The notes: a model not told the origin generated them from the letters alone. DNA of 64,000 nt from Paenibacillus mendelii (GCF_024498075.1 NZ_JANHOF010000003.1:1-64000), one strand, 5' to 3'; counted from the stretch's first letter, positions 1-9,117 are shown. A program made the numbers and translations.

Positions 1-128
1 AGCCCGTATCGTTCAGCTGCAAATTCGAAGGGGATCCGAAGCCGTCTGTCAGCGTGAAAATATGTGCGTGGAGCGATCCGGAGACGGTGGAAGCGATGAC
101 GGGCAATCTGGAGGGCAGCGTTCTATGA
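1..128 (+). CDS. 3' end of an unidentified gene
   Basis: An open frame enters from the left edge, with codons in phase from base 3, and ends at TGA 126-128. The visible 41 residues (PVSFSCKF...NLEGSVL) read like real protein. The stop overlaps the next start as ATGA, which is typical of translational coupling, so both genes probably belong to one operon. The family cannot be assigned from this tail; it may be another carbohydrate-active protein given its neighbour. Confidence 0.6.
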   Translation, partial: PVSFSCKFEGDPKPSVSVKICAWSDPETVEAMTGNLEGSVL

Positions 129-2401
129 GTCACGGTTATGACCGAATGATAAACGAAACCGGCTGCGGAATGGCTTTCAAGCTGACCCAGTACGATGGAG
201 CCAAGCCGATCCGATCAGCAACGGGCAGCTGGGCGGAATCAAGCGGCGAACAGCAGCTTATTCTGGGCGAGTCGTTGTGGAATGTCCGTTATTCCTCGCA
301 ATCGGTCGAAGGTAATAAAGAGGCGATCGATTGCCAAGCAACGTTTAAGGTTATCAAGGGAAGCTTGAACGAAGCGGGTGTATCGGTCGGACTGAGGCTG
401 GACCGTTGGTCGCAGGAAGACTACCTGTTGATGCCGGCGGCAGCTTACAACGGCAACCGTTATCGGGTAAGCAAACAAGCGTATCCCCCGATGCTGAGCC
501 TCGAGGATGAGATCGGTCTCGACATTCCGACGACGATTACCGATGTGCCGAGACTCAATCGGAATGAAGGGCCGTCGAAAATCGAATTGCGGACGGGGGA
601 TCTGGCTTCTCCAGCCGTCGGGTGCTTCTTGCATCAACAGCAGAAAGGCTTGTTTATGCTGACTTATCAGCGAACGGCTCTAGGCGATTCCGGCTTAACC
701 GTTGAAGAGAATGGCGATCGTTCGGAAGCGCTGATCTCGATTGCGGCTCCTGCAGTGAGAAACTTTACCTACTCGATGTGCAATACGGAAGAGCCTTCCG
801 GCGATCGCGGATACGATTTTCAAGAACAGGACGAGGTGACAATCAAGTTCAGGCTTTATCTGTTCGATTGTCCCGGCATTCCGTCGTTGTTCGATTACTT
901 CTCGCGTATCCGGAAAGACCTGACCGGCCCATCGGCGTTTCGGCATGAAATCCCGTTCTCGGCTTCGTGGGACATTCTGGAGGAGAAATATAACCGGGAC
1001 AATTGGCAGTCTGATTCCGGCTTTTACCGGTCGTCGACTTCGCCGGATCCGGTGTTCGGCGAATGGCAGACCGGCTGGGTCGGCGGTGCGATCAATACTT
1101 ATCCGATGCTCGCCATCGGAAGCGGATTGTCCAAAGAGCGATCGATTAGAACGTTGAATTTCTTGTTCGATTCGATCCAGGCTCCTTCGGGATTTTTCTA
1201 CGGTATCTATTGCAAGGGAAATCGATATGGCGACGCTTTCCGTCGACATGAGGAAATTTCGATCGTTCTGCTGCGCAAAAATGCGGATGTCCTTTACTTT
1301 ATGGCCAAACAGCTGATGCTGCTGGACAAATTAGGTGAAGAGATCCCGATCGGTTGGAAAGAAGGATTGATTCGGGCTTGCGATGCGTTCGTTCGCTTGT
1401 GGAACAAATACGGTCAATTCGGCCAGTTCATTGATCTGGACAAGGAAGAAATCATCATAGGAGGCAGTGCTGGCGCGGGAATTGCTCCTGCAGGGCTAGC
1501 ATTGGCAGGCCGATATTTCAACCGGCTGGATTACGACTCGATAGCGCAGCAAGCAGGCCAATATTATTACGATCATTTCGTGAAGCAGGGCGTTACGACG
1601 GGCGCACCGGGTGAAATATGCCAATGCCCGGACAGCGAGTCGGCATTTGCGCTGTTGGAGTCTTATATCGTCTTGTACGAAGCGACTGGCGACCGCAAAT
1701 GGCTGGGCATGGCTGAAGAAACGGCAAACCTATGCGCGACTTGGGTTGTGTCTTACGATTACGAATACGCTGAAGAAACGGAATTTCACAAGCTCGATTT
1801 GCGTTCATCCGGCGCGGTCTGGGCAAGCGTGCAAAATAAGCATGCGGCGCCGGGAATATGTACGTTATCGGGCGCATCCTTATTTAAGCTGTATCGTGCG
1901 ACAGCTAACGAATTTTACCTGGAGCTGCTCCAAGATATTGCGCATAACCTGCCGCAATACATGTCCAGGGAGGACCGGCCTCTTCGTATTTCATGGGGCG
2001 GCAACCGCAATGGAACCCAATACTCGCCTCCGGGATGGATGGGGGAGCGCGTCAATCTGAGCGATTGGGAAGGCAAAGAGAATATTGGCGAAGTCGCGGG
2101 CGGTTCTTGCTGGTGCGAAGTTTCCAACATGTTAACGTATTTGGAAGTGCCCGGCGTGTACATTCAGCCGGATACGGGGAACATTCGCACGATCGATCAT
2201 GTTGACGCAGAGATCGTTGACAATAATAACGCAGCAATGACGGTGAAGCTCGCAAACCATACGAAATTTACGGCAAGGGTCCGAATATTTGTGGAAAATT
2301 CGGACGAGATGAAAAAGGTGTTAGGAGAAAATACATTGCTCGATCATCAAATTATTGTCATTGAGCCTTTCTCCCAATATAGCTTGACAATTCATAAATA
2401 G
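125..2401 (+). CDS. putative (alpha/alpha)6-toroid glycosidase, cytoplasmic
   Basis: A 758-residue protein without signal peptide. I chose ATG 125 over ATG 62 because GGAGGG lies 9 bases before it and it overlaps the preceding stop. The first third is beta-rich. From about residue 300 to 670 there are repeated helical hairpins with aromatic and Gly motifs (EWQTGWVGG, GEICQCPDSESAFALLESY, CTLSGASLFKLY), as in six-hairpin toroid glycosidases. A beta-rich tail follows. Which sugar it cleaves is not evident, and I do not recognise the CAZy family. Coupling to the upstream gene suggests a carbohydrate catabolic operon that begins outside the window. Confidence 0.6.
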   Translation: MSHGYDRMINETGCGMAFKLTQYDGAKPIRSATGSWAESSGEQQLILGESLWNVRYSSQSVEGNKEAIDCQATFKVIKGSLNEAGVSVGLRLDRWSQEDYLLMPAAAYNGNRYRVSKQAYPPMLSLEDEIGLDIPTTITDVPRLNRNEGPSKIELRTGDLASPAVGCFLHQQQKGLFMLTYQRTALGDSGLTVEENGDRSEALISIAAPAVRNFTYSMCNTEEPSGDRGYDFQEQDEVTIKFRLYLFDCPGIPSLFDYFSRIRKDLTGPSAFRHEIPFSASWDILEEKYNRDNWQSDSGFYRSSTSPDPVFGEWQTGWVGGAINTYPMLAIGSGLSKERSIRTLNFLFDSIQAPSGFFYGIYCKGNRYGDAFRRHEEISIVLLRKNADVLYFMAKQLMLLDKLGEEIPIGWKEGLIRACDAFVRLWNKYGQFGQFIDLDKEEIIIGGSAGAGIAPAGLALAGRYFNRLDYDSIAQQAGQYYYDHFVKQGVTTGAPGEICQCPDSESAFALLESYIVLYEATGDRKWLGMAEETANLCATWVVSYDYEYAEETEFHKLDLRSSGAVWASVQNKHAAPGICTLSGASLFKLYRATANEFYLELLQDIAHNLPQYMSREDRPLRISWGGNRNGTQYSPPGWMGERVNLSDWEGKENIGEVAGGSCWCEVSNMLTYLEVPGVYIQPDTGNIRTIDHVDAEIVDNNNAAMTVKLANHTKFTARVRIFVENSDEMKKVLGENTLLDHQIIVIEPFSQYSLTIHK

Positions 2402-2403
2402 TA

Positions 2404-2523
2404 AAAACATCTTGCATCGTTCGCGAACTGGAGGCTGAGCTCGACACGGAACTTGGCTATGTAAAGTGGAGCAGCGAAGTTATTATTATTTGTGGCGGAG
2501 TGGATGGCTGCTCGTTAACTTAA
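2404..2523 (+). pseudogene. possible transposase remnant (Mutator/IS256 type)
   Basis: A short open stretch without a start codon, directly after the glycosidase stop, reads LEAELDTELGYVKW. This resembles the LEAELD..LGY motif of Mutator/IS256-family transposases. It ends in TAA within about 120 bases. No terminal inverted repeats were seen. The match is short and could be chance. Confidence 0.25.
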
Positions 2524-2574
2524 CCTTTGGACGTGAGGGGATATCTGTAACAAAATCTTATTTCAAGCAGATGT

Positions 2575-2602
2575 GAGAAGGATCCGCCATCGGATCCTTC
2601 TC
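2575..2602 (+). terminator. hairpin, probable terminator
   Basis: A perfect 12-bp stem (GAGAAGGATCCG / CGGATCCTTCTC) with a 4-base loop is followed by a weak T-rich run. It separates the glycosidase from the PhyH-HEAT gene. The rest of 2603-2800 is AT-rich and probably holds the next promoter, but no clear -35/-10 pair stood out. Confidence 0.6.
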
Positions 2603-2800
2603 AGGTTTGTTATTGAACTCTCGTACTCCGAAAGCTTAACGTAGAAGAGAATTAGATTTGTTTATCCTCAAGTAACATTCAAATTGACCTTACATTCGTA
2701 CAAAAAACAGGCAATCTGCTAAATACACCTTTCACCTGTTATGCTATTTTATTGTTGAAAGCAAATAAAGGATGCAACCAAGTGGAAAGGGTGTCATACA

Positions 2801-4234
2801 GTGGATCCCAAATACTTATTGACTGACGAACAGGTCATTCGGTTTATTACGAGAGGTTACTTAGTGCTCGAGAACGATCTCCCGCCCAGCTTTCATCAAT
2901 CAATATTGGACAGCATCGCATATCGGTTCGCCGAAGAGGGCAACCCGGGAAACAATATACTCCCGAGTGTCCCACAGCTTGAGAAGTGCTTCAATACACC
3001 GGTCGTACAAGGTGCGCTAACCAGTATATTGGGTGACAACTACTACATGCATCCACATCGCCACTGCCATTACAACCAACCGGGTCAAGCCGTCGCGCAA
3101 GGATGGCATAAGGACGGTTACTGGAGCTCGATGCGGAGCCATCGGCCATGGTGGGCGATTGTGTTCTACTATACACAGGATATAACGGAAGAGATGGGAC
3201 CGACCGAGATTATGCCGGGCTCCCAGTATTATGAGAAGTATGCAGGCGAGGATATGGAAACGGGATTGCCGTATGGCAAAGCCGGAACCATGGTCTTGGT
3301 TCACTTCGACATGTGGCACAGAGCCTCGCTTAATCGGACGAATATCGACCGGTATATGCTGAAGTTCCAATTTGTCCGGTTGGAACAGCCGGCATATCCC
3401 ACATGGAATCACCAGAATCCAGAGCTGATCGTACCCGAAGACGCCATATCGCTCTATGATCACCGGCCAATTTGGAATGATGTATGGAATTGGATGCTCG
3501 GCCAAGGAAATGAGCGCCGCGGAGGCACAGCAATAGCCGTTCAAGAGCACACCGCGATTCTGCAGGGTGATGATGAGCCGGCGGCATTGAATGCGGCGTA
3601 TACATTAGGCCAAATGGGAACCGAAGGCGCAGCCGCCTTGCTTGCCGTTATGCGGGACGGCGAAGAAGCTGCAGCCCTCCGTGCCGCATACGGGGTATCG
3701 ACAGCCGGTCAGGATGCGGTGCCCGGACTGATTGAAGCGTTGAAGACAGAGAATGACAGGCGGGCCGGATATGCGGCATTCGCACTCGGTATGCAGGGGC
3801 ATACGGCACACCTGGCGGTTCCGGCTCTTATTGAATCACTGGATCACAGCTCCAAGTGGGTCCGGCGGAATGCCGTCGAGGCGTTGGGTATGATCAGACA
3901 GCCAGCGAATGAGGTCATTCCGGCGTTAATCCGTGCGCTGAGCATTGAGGATGAGGACGGCAGCGCGGACAAGAGAGCGGATAATCAGAGATATATTCTG
4001 CATAAAGTACGATATGCGGCGGCCCTGTCACTCCTGAGAATCGGCCAAGAATCGGCAGCCCGCGCGGCTGTGGCTGCGCTGCGCGACGCTCTGGAGGATG
4101 AAGACCGCTACGTAAGGGCGTATGCAAGCGAAGCGTTGACCTTTATCAAGTCTGATGAGGCCGTCGAAACGCTGATTGCATTCTTCCGCAAATCCCGCTG
4201 GTGCTCCTCCACCAACAAGAGCAGTACATTTTAG
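2801..4234 (+). CDS. PhyH-family dioxygenase fused to HEAT repeats
   Basis: A 477-residue protein starting at GTG 2801 with GGAAAGG upstream. Residues 1-200 form a phytanoyl-CoA dioxygenase-like (PhyH) Fe(II)/2-oxoglutarate oxygenase: HKD (H103, D105) and distal H173 fit the metal triad, and R184 is a candidate 2-oxoglutarate ligand. Residues about 240-465 are alanine-rich helical repeats (AAYTLGQMG, AAFALGMQG, AVEALGMI, ASEALTFI), typical of HEAT/PBS-lyase repeats that bind proteins or ligands. PhyH proteins usually stop near 250-300 residues, so the fusion is notable. The substrate is unknown. An enolase-superfamily dehydratase and an AraC regulator follow. Confidence 0.85.
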   Translation: MDPKYLLTDEQVIRFITRGYLVLENDLPPSFHQSILDSIAYRFAEEGNPGNNILPSVPQLEKCFNTPVVQGALTSILGDNYYMHPHRHCHYNQPGQAVAQGWHKDGYWSSMRSHRPWWAIVFYYTQDITEEMGPTEIMPGSQYYEKYAGEDMETGLPYGKAGTMVLVHFDMWHRASLNRTNIDRYMLKFQFVRLEQPAYPTWNHQNPELIVPEDAISLYDHRPIWNDVWNWMLGQGNERRGGTAIAVQEHTAILQGDDEPAALNAAYTLGQMGTEGAAALLAVMRDGEEAAALRAAYGVSTAGQDAVPGLIEALKTENDRRAGYAAFALGMQGHTAHLAVPALIESLDHSSKWVRRNAVEALGMIRQPANEVIPALIRALSIEDEDGSADKRADNQRYILHKVRYAAALSLLRIGQESAARAAVAALRDALEDEDRYVRAYASEALTFIKSDEAVETLIAFFRKSRWCSSTNKSSTF

Positions 4235-4264
4235 AGAGTGTTAGATAAGATATGCGTTAGAGTG

Positions 4265-4299
4265 AGGACTTCATTATTCGGAAGTCCTTTGTTTCTTTG
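4265..4299 (+). terminator. intrinsic terminator
   Basis: An 8-bp stem AGGACTTC / GAAGTCCT with an 8-base loop is followed by TTGTTTCTTT, just downstream of the PhyH-HEAT gene. The remainder of the gap to 4546 shows no gene or clear regulatory element. Confidence 0.75.
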
Positions 4300-4546
4300 C
4301 GTGCATGGTTTATGAACAGCAGAACAAGACCATTCTGCTCCGGTAACGGATGATGGAAGGATTGGAAGAACCAAGCGTGAATAATTAATAGGATAGAGAT
4401 CATAGAGGGGTAGGCCGGCCCACACCGGAGAATATAACGCGGCTTTATGACTGGCAAGCAAACAGCAAGCTTCATTAAGAAGAGCTCCCAGCCTGCAGCA
4501 GGAGTCCCTGGCAAGGTTATTCATCTCATAAATTGGAGGAGAGACC

Positions 4547-5644
4547 ATGAAAATTACGAAGGTCGAAAGCTTCGTCCTGCATGTGCCGATTACGCCCCCG
4601 ATTACAGACGCGATTAATGCCGCGACGCACTGGGGGCTTGCCGGAATCCGCATCTATACGGATGAAGGGATTACCGGGTATGGTTACACGGGCACTACCG
4701 CCAAAGGTGACGAGATGATCGTCGAAACGATCGACCGTTACTATGGACCGGCGCTGATCGGGAAAGATCCGTTTATGGTCAAGGAAATTTGGGATGAGCT
4801 GCGCTTTGGCAGCATGCACTGGATTGGCCGCGCAGGCATCACGCATATGGCGCTTGCCGCAGTGGACATCGCCCTATGGGATATTATGGCGAAAGCGGCA
4901 AACAAGCCGCTGTGGCAGTATTTGGGCGGACATAAGTCCAAGAAGATTAAGGCTTACAATACGAACGGCGGATGGTTAAACTGGAGTAAAGAGCGTTTGA
5001 TCAAGGACGTGACCGAAATCGTAGAGTCCGGCTTTACCGGTGTCAAAATCAAAGTCGGCAAGCCGGATCCGCGCGAGGATTACGACCGGTGCAAAGCGGT
5101 GCGCAAGGTCATCGGAGACGACGTCATCTTTATGATCGACGTCAATCAGCAGTGGAACATCAATACGGCGATGACATGGGGCAAGAAACTGGAAGAGTTC
5201 GATCTCTATTGGCTGGAGGAGCCGCTCAACCCGGACGATGTAATGAACCACCGCAAATTGGCCGATGCGCTGAATGTGCCTATTGCGCTTGGCGAGCATG
5301 TATACAGCAAGTACGCATTCCGCGATTATATCCATCAAGGAGCGGTCGAGTATGTACAGGTTGACGTGACACGCGTAGGCGGCATTACCGAGTGGATGCA
5401 GGTGGCGGGGCTTGCAGCTTCATACGATTTGCCGATATGTCCTCATGTAGGCGATATGGGACAAATTCATCAGCATCTCGTCGCCTCCACGCAGAATGCG
5501 ATTATGCTCGAGTACATCCCTTGGATTCGCGACATCTTCGTCGAGCCCGCAACCGTTAAGGACGGCCATTATGTGCTGCCGGAGCTGCCGGGGGCTTCGA
5601 CAGAAATCATTCCCGCATATTTTGACAAATATCGTGTTAGATAA
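4547..5644 (+). CDS. enolase-superfamily sugar-acid dehydratase (mandelate racemase subgroup)
   Basis: A 365-residue protein with a GGAGGAG site before ATG 4547, the normal length for the family. The catalytic set of the mandelate racemase subgroup is visible: K167-x-K169, metal ligands D198, E224 and E250, D273, and H300 in CPHVGDM. These enzymes abstract the alpha proton of a carboxylate substrate, and most relatives dehydrate aldonic or aldaric acids. The exact acid cannot be read from sequence. The AraC gene follows after about 75-145 bp depending on its start, so this region may be a small sugar-acid catabolic unit. Confidence 0.85.
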   Translation: MKITKVESFVLHVPITPPITDAINAATHWGLAGIRIYTDEGITGYGYTGTTAKGDEMIVETIDRYYGPALIGKDPFMVKEIWDELRFGSMHWIGRAGITHMALAAVDIALWDIMAKAANKPLWQYLGGHKSKKIKAYNTNGGWLNWSKERLIKDVTEIVESGFTGVKIKVGKPDPREDYDRCKAVRKVIGDDVIFMIDVNQQWNINTAMTWGKKLEEFDLYWLEEPLNPDDVMNHRKLADALNVPIALGEHVYSKYAFRDYIHQGAVEYVQVDVTRVGGITEWMQVAGLAASYDLPICPHVGDMGQIHQHLVASTQNAIMLEYIPWIRDIFVEPATVKDGHYVLPELPGASTEIIPAYFDKYRVR

Positions 5645-5789
5645 AGATGATTTGTATTCTCTTTCCGGAAGGGGAAGCTTGCAAAAATGGCTGATCCAGT
5701 GAAGGCGGTGGAAGACGATAGACTTCTCGCAGCTGCATCCCTATGTCTACTTCGCCACGCGCTATTCTTTTGTTAAAGAACAGTCCAGC

Positions 5790-6593
5790 TTGTCCAGGAT
5801 GTGCTATACCAGCTCCCTGTACCTGATCAGCGAGGGGAAGGGGGTTATCCGTACAGACGGACGCAGCTATGAAACAAGTGCGGGAGCCCTGGTCTATATT
5901 CCCGCCGGGCAGCCTCACGACTGGATCGCCGACCCGCTTGATCCGATGGTTCATATTTGCTGCTATTTCGACTGGCACTATGTGGACCGCAAGCAGGAAT
6001 TCGAGTGGCCTAGCTACATTTGCTATGATCCCGAGCTGTTGCGTCCTTCGCTTGTCGGTCCGAAGTTCCCTTTTGCCATTCCGGAATATACGAAGGTAGA
6101 GAATCTTCAGGTCTGGATAGATTGGTTTCGCAGCTTCTATACGTCCAATAAATATTCGAGCGAGGCGACGTATATGCGAAGCCTGAACGTTCAGAGCCAC
6201 TTCCAGCGGTTTATCGAATACTTTCTCGCTTACGTGCTGGATCACGACAAAATTCCTGACCCGCGTATGGATAAAATCTTGGAGCAGCTGGAACGGGACC
6301 TGCTCAGCGGGCCTCCCAAGCCGCTCAAAACGTACTACGAGAATCTTCATATAAGCGCGGGATATTTTTTTGAGCTGTTCAAGAAGGGGACGGGCTTCAC
6401 CCCTATACAATATGTTCATCGCTTCCGAATTAACCGATCCAAGGACGACCTGCTGCACTCGGAGCTTAGCGTAACGGAAATCGCGCAGAAATATCATTTT
6501 GCTTCCGTGCACTATTTCTCTAAGCTGTTCCGCAAGGTAACGGGGCTTTCGCCTCGCGAATACCGGGATCAGATGGGAGCCCATGACCGCTGA
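5790..6593 (+). CDS. AraC-family transcriptional regulator
   Basis: An N-terminal cupin-like sensor (TSSLYLISEGKGVIRT, YIPAGQPHDW) is followed by a C-terminal two-helix-turn-helix AraC domain ending in FRKVTGLSPREYRDQ. It probably controls the adjacent dehydratase or PhyH genes in response to a sugar. The start is problematic. The coordinates use TTG 5790, but coding-like sequence (DFSQLHPYVYFATRYSFVKE) continues upstream in frame to ATA 5718, where a GGCGGTGG site is well placed, and no ATG, GTG or TTG lies between the stop at 5700 and TTG 5790. The true protein may therefore begin at a rare AUA codon. Confidence 0.88.
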   Translation: MSRMCYTSSLYLISEGKGVIRTDGRSYETSAGALVYIPAGQPHDWIADPLDPMVHICCYFDWHYVDRKQEFEWPSYICYDPELLRPSLVGPKFPFAIPEYTKVENLQVWIDWFRSFYTSNKYSSEATYMRSLNVQSHFQRFIEYFLAYVLDHDKIPDPRMDKILEQLERDLLSGPPKPLKTYYENLHISAGYFFELFKKGTGFTPIQYVHRFRINRSKDDLLHSELSVTEIAQKYHFASVHYFSKLFRKVTGLSPREYRDQMGAHDR

Positions 6594-6659
6594 AGGATGT
6601 ACAGTTCTGCTTTGCCGAGTAGACGCGTTAACACCCATATGCGTTGTTTCATATTAATA

Positions 6660-6694
6660 AGAAGCGGACCGGTGTTGCGAACCGGTCCGCTTCT
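6660..6694. terminator. strong hairpin, possible terminator
   Basis: A perfect 14-bp stem (core GAAGCGGACCGGT at 6661-6673 with its complement at 6681-6693) and a 7-base loop lie after the AraC gene. T-rich flanks are poor on the + strand and slightly better on the - strand. Confidence 0.55.
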
Positions 6695-6875
6695 CCTATG
6701 TTGTCGGAACGCAGACCATGAATGCCGCAACAAGCGTGTCCGAATTATTAAGCAAACCTTTAGGAGAAAGGGTGCAACATAAATTTGACCAGAGACGTTA
6801 TGGTTATGAATTGGGCCAGCAGCTGTTATCATATTAGTAAAAGTGAAACAACATGCTGAAACGTGTAAGAATATA

Positions 6876-6905
6876 TTGACGAAACCGAAACATAATGAAT
6901 AAAAT
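6876..6905 (+). promoter_or_regulatory. candidate sigmaA promoter for the DeoR/MurA-like operon
   Basis: TTGACG at 6876-6881 and TAAAAT at 6900-6905 are separated by 18 bp. The pair sits about 50 bp before the DeoR start. Confidence 0.45.
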
Positions 6906-6952
6906 GGATAGTGTAAGGTCATACCAAAGGATAATTATCGCAGGGGGCTGAA

Positions 6953-7741
6953 ATGCTAACGGAAGAGCGTCGACAACAAATATTGGAACTGCTTCAACGG
7001 AACCAACGCATCGTTGCCAAGGATCTTGCCGACATGTTTCAAATATCGGTCGACTCCATACGCAGAGACTTGACGATTATGGAAGAGCAGGGGCTGCTGA
7101 AGAAAACGTACGGGGGAGCGATTCCGGTCACGCAGCTTCGAAGCCCCCCACTTCCGGAGTCCTTACGTTATGGAGAAGGGGCGTACCATCAGAACGCAAT
7201 ATCCAAGCTGGCTGCCACCTATATAGAAGAAAATGATAACGTGTTTATCGGCGGCGCCGGTATTCACTATGGCATGCTGAAGTATCTTTCCAGAACGATG
7301 CCTTTCACCGTCGTAACGAATTCGCTAAAAATTGCCCAGACGATTAGAGAATGGGACAATATCGAATCCTATTTGATCGGCGGAAGGCTCAGATCGGCTT
7401 CCGGGAATCTCATCGATCCGTTAGCGATTGAACAAATCCGCCGATTCTCGTTGGATGTGAGCTTTCTAACAGGTGGAGGAGTATCATCCAAAGGCATAAG
7501 CACCACAACCCCGGATGGAGCTAGCTTTGCCCGGGCGGTAAGCGAGATATCGCGACGAAAGATAGGCCTTGCCCCCCATGAGAAATTAGGGATCGATATG
7601 TTCGCAAGGACACTGCCCATACACGAATTGGATTTGGTCATCACGGATGCGGAAGCCCCGGCAAGCGTCATCCAAGAAATCGAAGGCAAAGGTGTGGAAG
7701 TGGTTATAGCTGCCGTGGAAGCTGATTCGAGCGGGTTATAG
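6953..7741 (+). CDS. DeoR-family transcriptional regulator
   Basis: A 262-residue protein with AGGGGGC before ATG 6953. Residues 1-60 form the DeoR winged helix (LTEERRQQILELL, VAKDLADMFQISVDSIRRDL, KKTYGGAI). Residues 75-250 form the phosphosugar-sensing DeoR C-terminal domain (VTNSLKIAQTI, LIGGRLR, FLTGGGVS, DLVITD). Such proteins repress sugar genes and respond to phosphorylated sugars. It lies 42 bp upstream of the MurA-like gene in the same orientation, so the two are probably co-transcribed and the regulator probably controls it. Confidence 0.9.
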   Translation: MLTEERRQQILELLQRNQRIVAKDLADMFQISVDSIRRDLTIMEEQGLLKKTYGGAIPVTQLRSPPLPESLRYGEGAYHQNAISKLAATYIEENDNVFIGGAGIHYGMLKYLSRTMPFTVVTNSLKIAQTIREWDNIESYLIGGRLRSASGNLIDPLAIEQIRRFSLDVSFLTGGGVSSKGISTTTPDGASFARAVSEISRRKIGLAPHEKLGIDMFARTLPIHELDLVITDAEAPASVIQEIEGKGVEVVIAAVEADSSGL

Positions 7742-7783
7742 CCTTCCACCTCTATCACAGACCAAGAAAGAAGGGGAAAAAAC

Positions 7784-9079
7784 ATGAGATGGATCGAAGT
7801 GGAACGCGCTTCGGGCTTGAATGGGACAGTCAAGATCCCCGGCTCCAAGAATAGCTCATTAGCTTTACTGGCTGCCGCCTGCTTGTCGGATGAGCCTGTG
7901 AGATTGATAGGTATACCGGAGATTGCCGACTTTAAGGTGATGTGCGAAATCGCTGAAGATATCGGAATACAGATGTATCGCGAGTCATCCGGAGAGGTGT
8001 ATATTGATCCGCGCCATATTCAAGCCGCATCGATCGATCCCCACAAAGCAGCTATGTTCCGTACATCCTATTATTTTGTCGGAGCGCTTCTTGCCAAATG
8101 CGGGAAGGTCACTGTCGGGTATCCCGGCGGCGATGATTTTGTGAAACGCCCTATCGACCAGCATTTCAAAGCGTTAAAGTCACTGGGAGCATCCGTTGCG
8201 CATTATCAGCATCATTATGAAGTGAAAGCCAAGGAACTGAAGGGCTCGGATGTTTACTTCGATATGATAACGTCCGGCGCGACCATTAACAGCATCCTGG
8301 CAGCCGTTCGCGCCAAAGGTCAAACGGTGCTGCGAAACGCCGCGAAGGATCCTGAGGTCGTCGATACCGCCATACTCTTGAATCAGATGGGTGCCAGAAT
8401 CAGCGGTGCCGGAACGGACACGATTCGTATTGAAGGCGTCCGGTATCTTCGAGGCTGTACGTATACGGTCATACCGGACCGGTTAATTGCAGGATCGTTC
8501 CTGATTTCCGCCGGCATGACAGGAGGAGCAGTAACCGTCGAGGATGTCATCCCGGAGCATCTGAACTCCTGTATCGCGAAGCTAAAGGAAATCGGTTTGC
8601 ATATCGAGACAAGTGCGAATGCAGTCACGGCATATTCAACTGGAGCATTAAGAGCTACGCGGGTTAGGACGGCCATGTATCCCGGCTTCGCGACCGACCT
8701 TCAGCAGCCTCTGACAGCCCTGCTTACCCAAGCACCGGGAAAAAGCATCATCAGCGACAGGATCTACCCCCAAAGATTCAATCATGTGTATCAATTAAGA
8801 CGGATGGGAGCGAATATCGACCTTCGCGCGGGAACCGCATTTGTGAAAGGCGGCGCTCCGCTTCGGGGTAATTTAGTGCATGCAACCGATATTCGGGCGG
8901 GCATTTGCCTTCTTCTTGCCGGTTTGGCTGCGGAAGGACGAACGAGCATTACCGGCATTCAACATTTCGAAAGAGGCTACGAGAACATTGTTGAAGCATT
9001 CCGTTCCTTGGGCGCGAACATTGGGGAACATGATTCGAACGATGGCCATATGGAGCTGTTGCAGGTAACACGATCTTAA
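7784..9079 (+). CDS. MurA-like UDP-N-acetylglucosamine 1-carboxyvinyltransferase, Cys-to-Asp variant
   Basis: A 431-residue, full-length EPSP synthase/MurA fold. K22-N23, R93, R122, the YPGFATD aspartate and RGYE match MurA positions for UDP-GlcNAc and PEP binding. The loop Cys that fosfomycin alkylates (PGGC in Escherichia coli MurA, C115) reads PGGD here, at D117. Natural Asp variants, as in mycobacteria, are active but fosfomycin-insensitive, so the same is inferred here. Divergence from typical Firmicute MurA and pairing with a DeoR regulator suggest an auxiliary paralogue, with the housekeeping murA elsewhere. A different enolpyruvyl acceptor is possible. Confidence 0.85.
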   Translation: MRWIEVERASGLNGTVKIPGSKNSSLALLAAACLSDEPVRLIGIPEIADFKVMCEIAEDIGIQMYRESSGEVYIDPRHIQAASIDPHKAAMFRTSYYFVGALLAKCGKVTVGYPGGDDFVKRPIDQHFKALKSLGASVAHYQHHYEVKAKELKGSDVYFDMITSGATINSILAAVRAKGQTVLRNAAKDPEVVDTAILLNQMGARISGAGTDTIRIEGVRYLRGCTYTVIPDRLIAGSFLISAGMTGGAVTVEDVIPEHLNSCIAKLKEIGLHIETSANAVTAYSTGALRATRVRTAMYPGFATDLQQPLTALLTQAPGKSIISDRIYPQRFNHVYQLRRMGANIDLRAGTAFVKGGAPLRGNLVHATDIRAGICLLLAGLAAEGRTSITGIQHFERGYENIVEAFRSLGANIGEHDSNDGHMELLQVTRS

Positions 9080-9092
9080 TCAAAGTCGTATG

Positions 9093-9117
9093 AAAGACTG
9101 CCGCGGGGCAGTCTTTT
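9093..9117 (+). terminator. intrinsic terminator
   Basis: A 10-bp stem AAAGACTGCC / GGCAGTCTTT with a GCGG loop runs into a T tract, immediately after the MurA-like gene. Confidence 0.88.

Noticed and set aside
4240-5645. GTGTTAGATAA words at 4239 and 5633 resembling the GTTAGATAAC operator core
   Set aside because: Both fall at or near gene ends, one being a Val-Arg-stop codon run, and both lack the full palindrome.
5637-6638. 333-codon - strand open frame opposite the AraC gene
   Set aside because: It is antisense to a well-supported AraC protein and has no recognisable domain.
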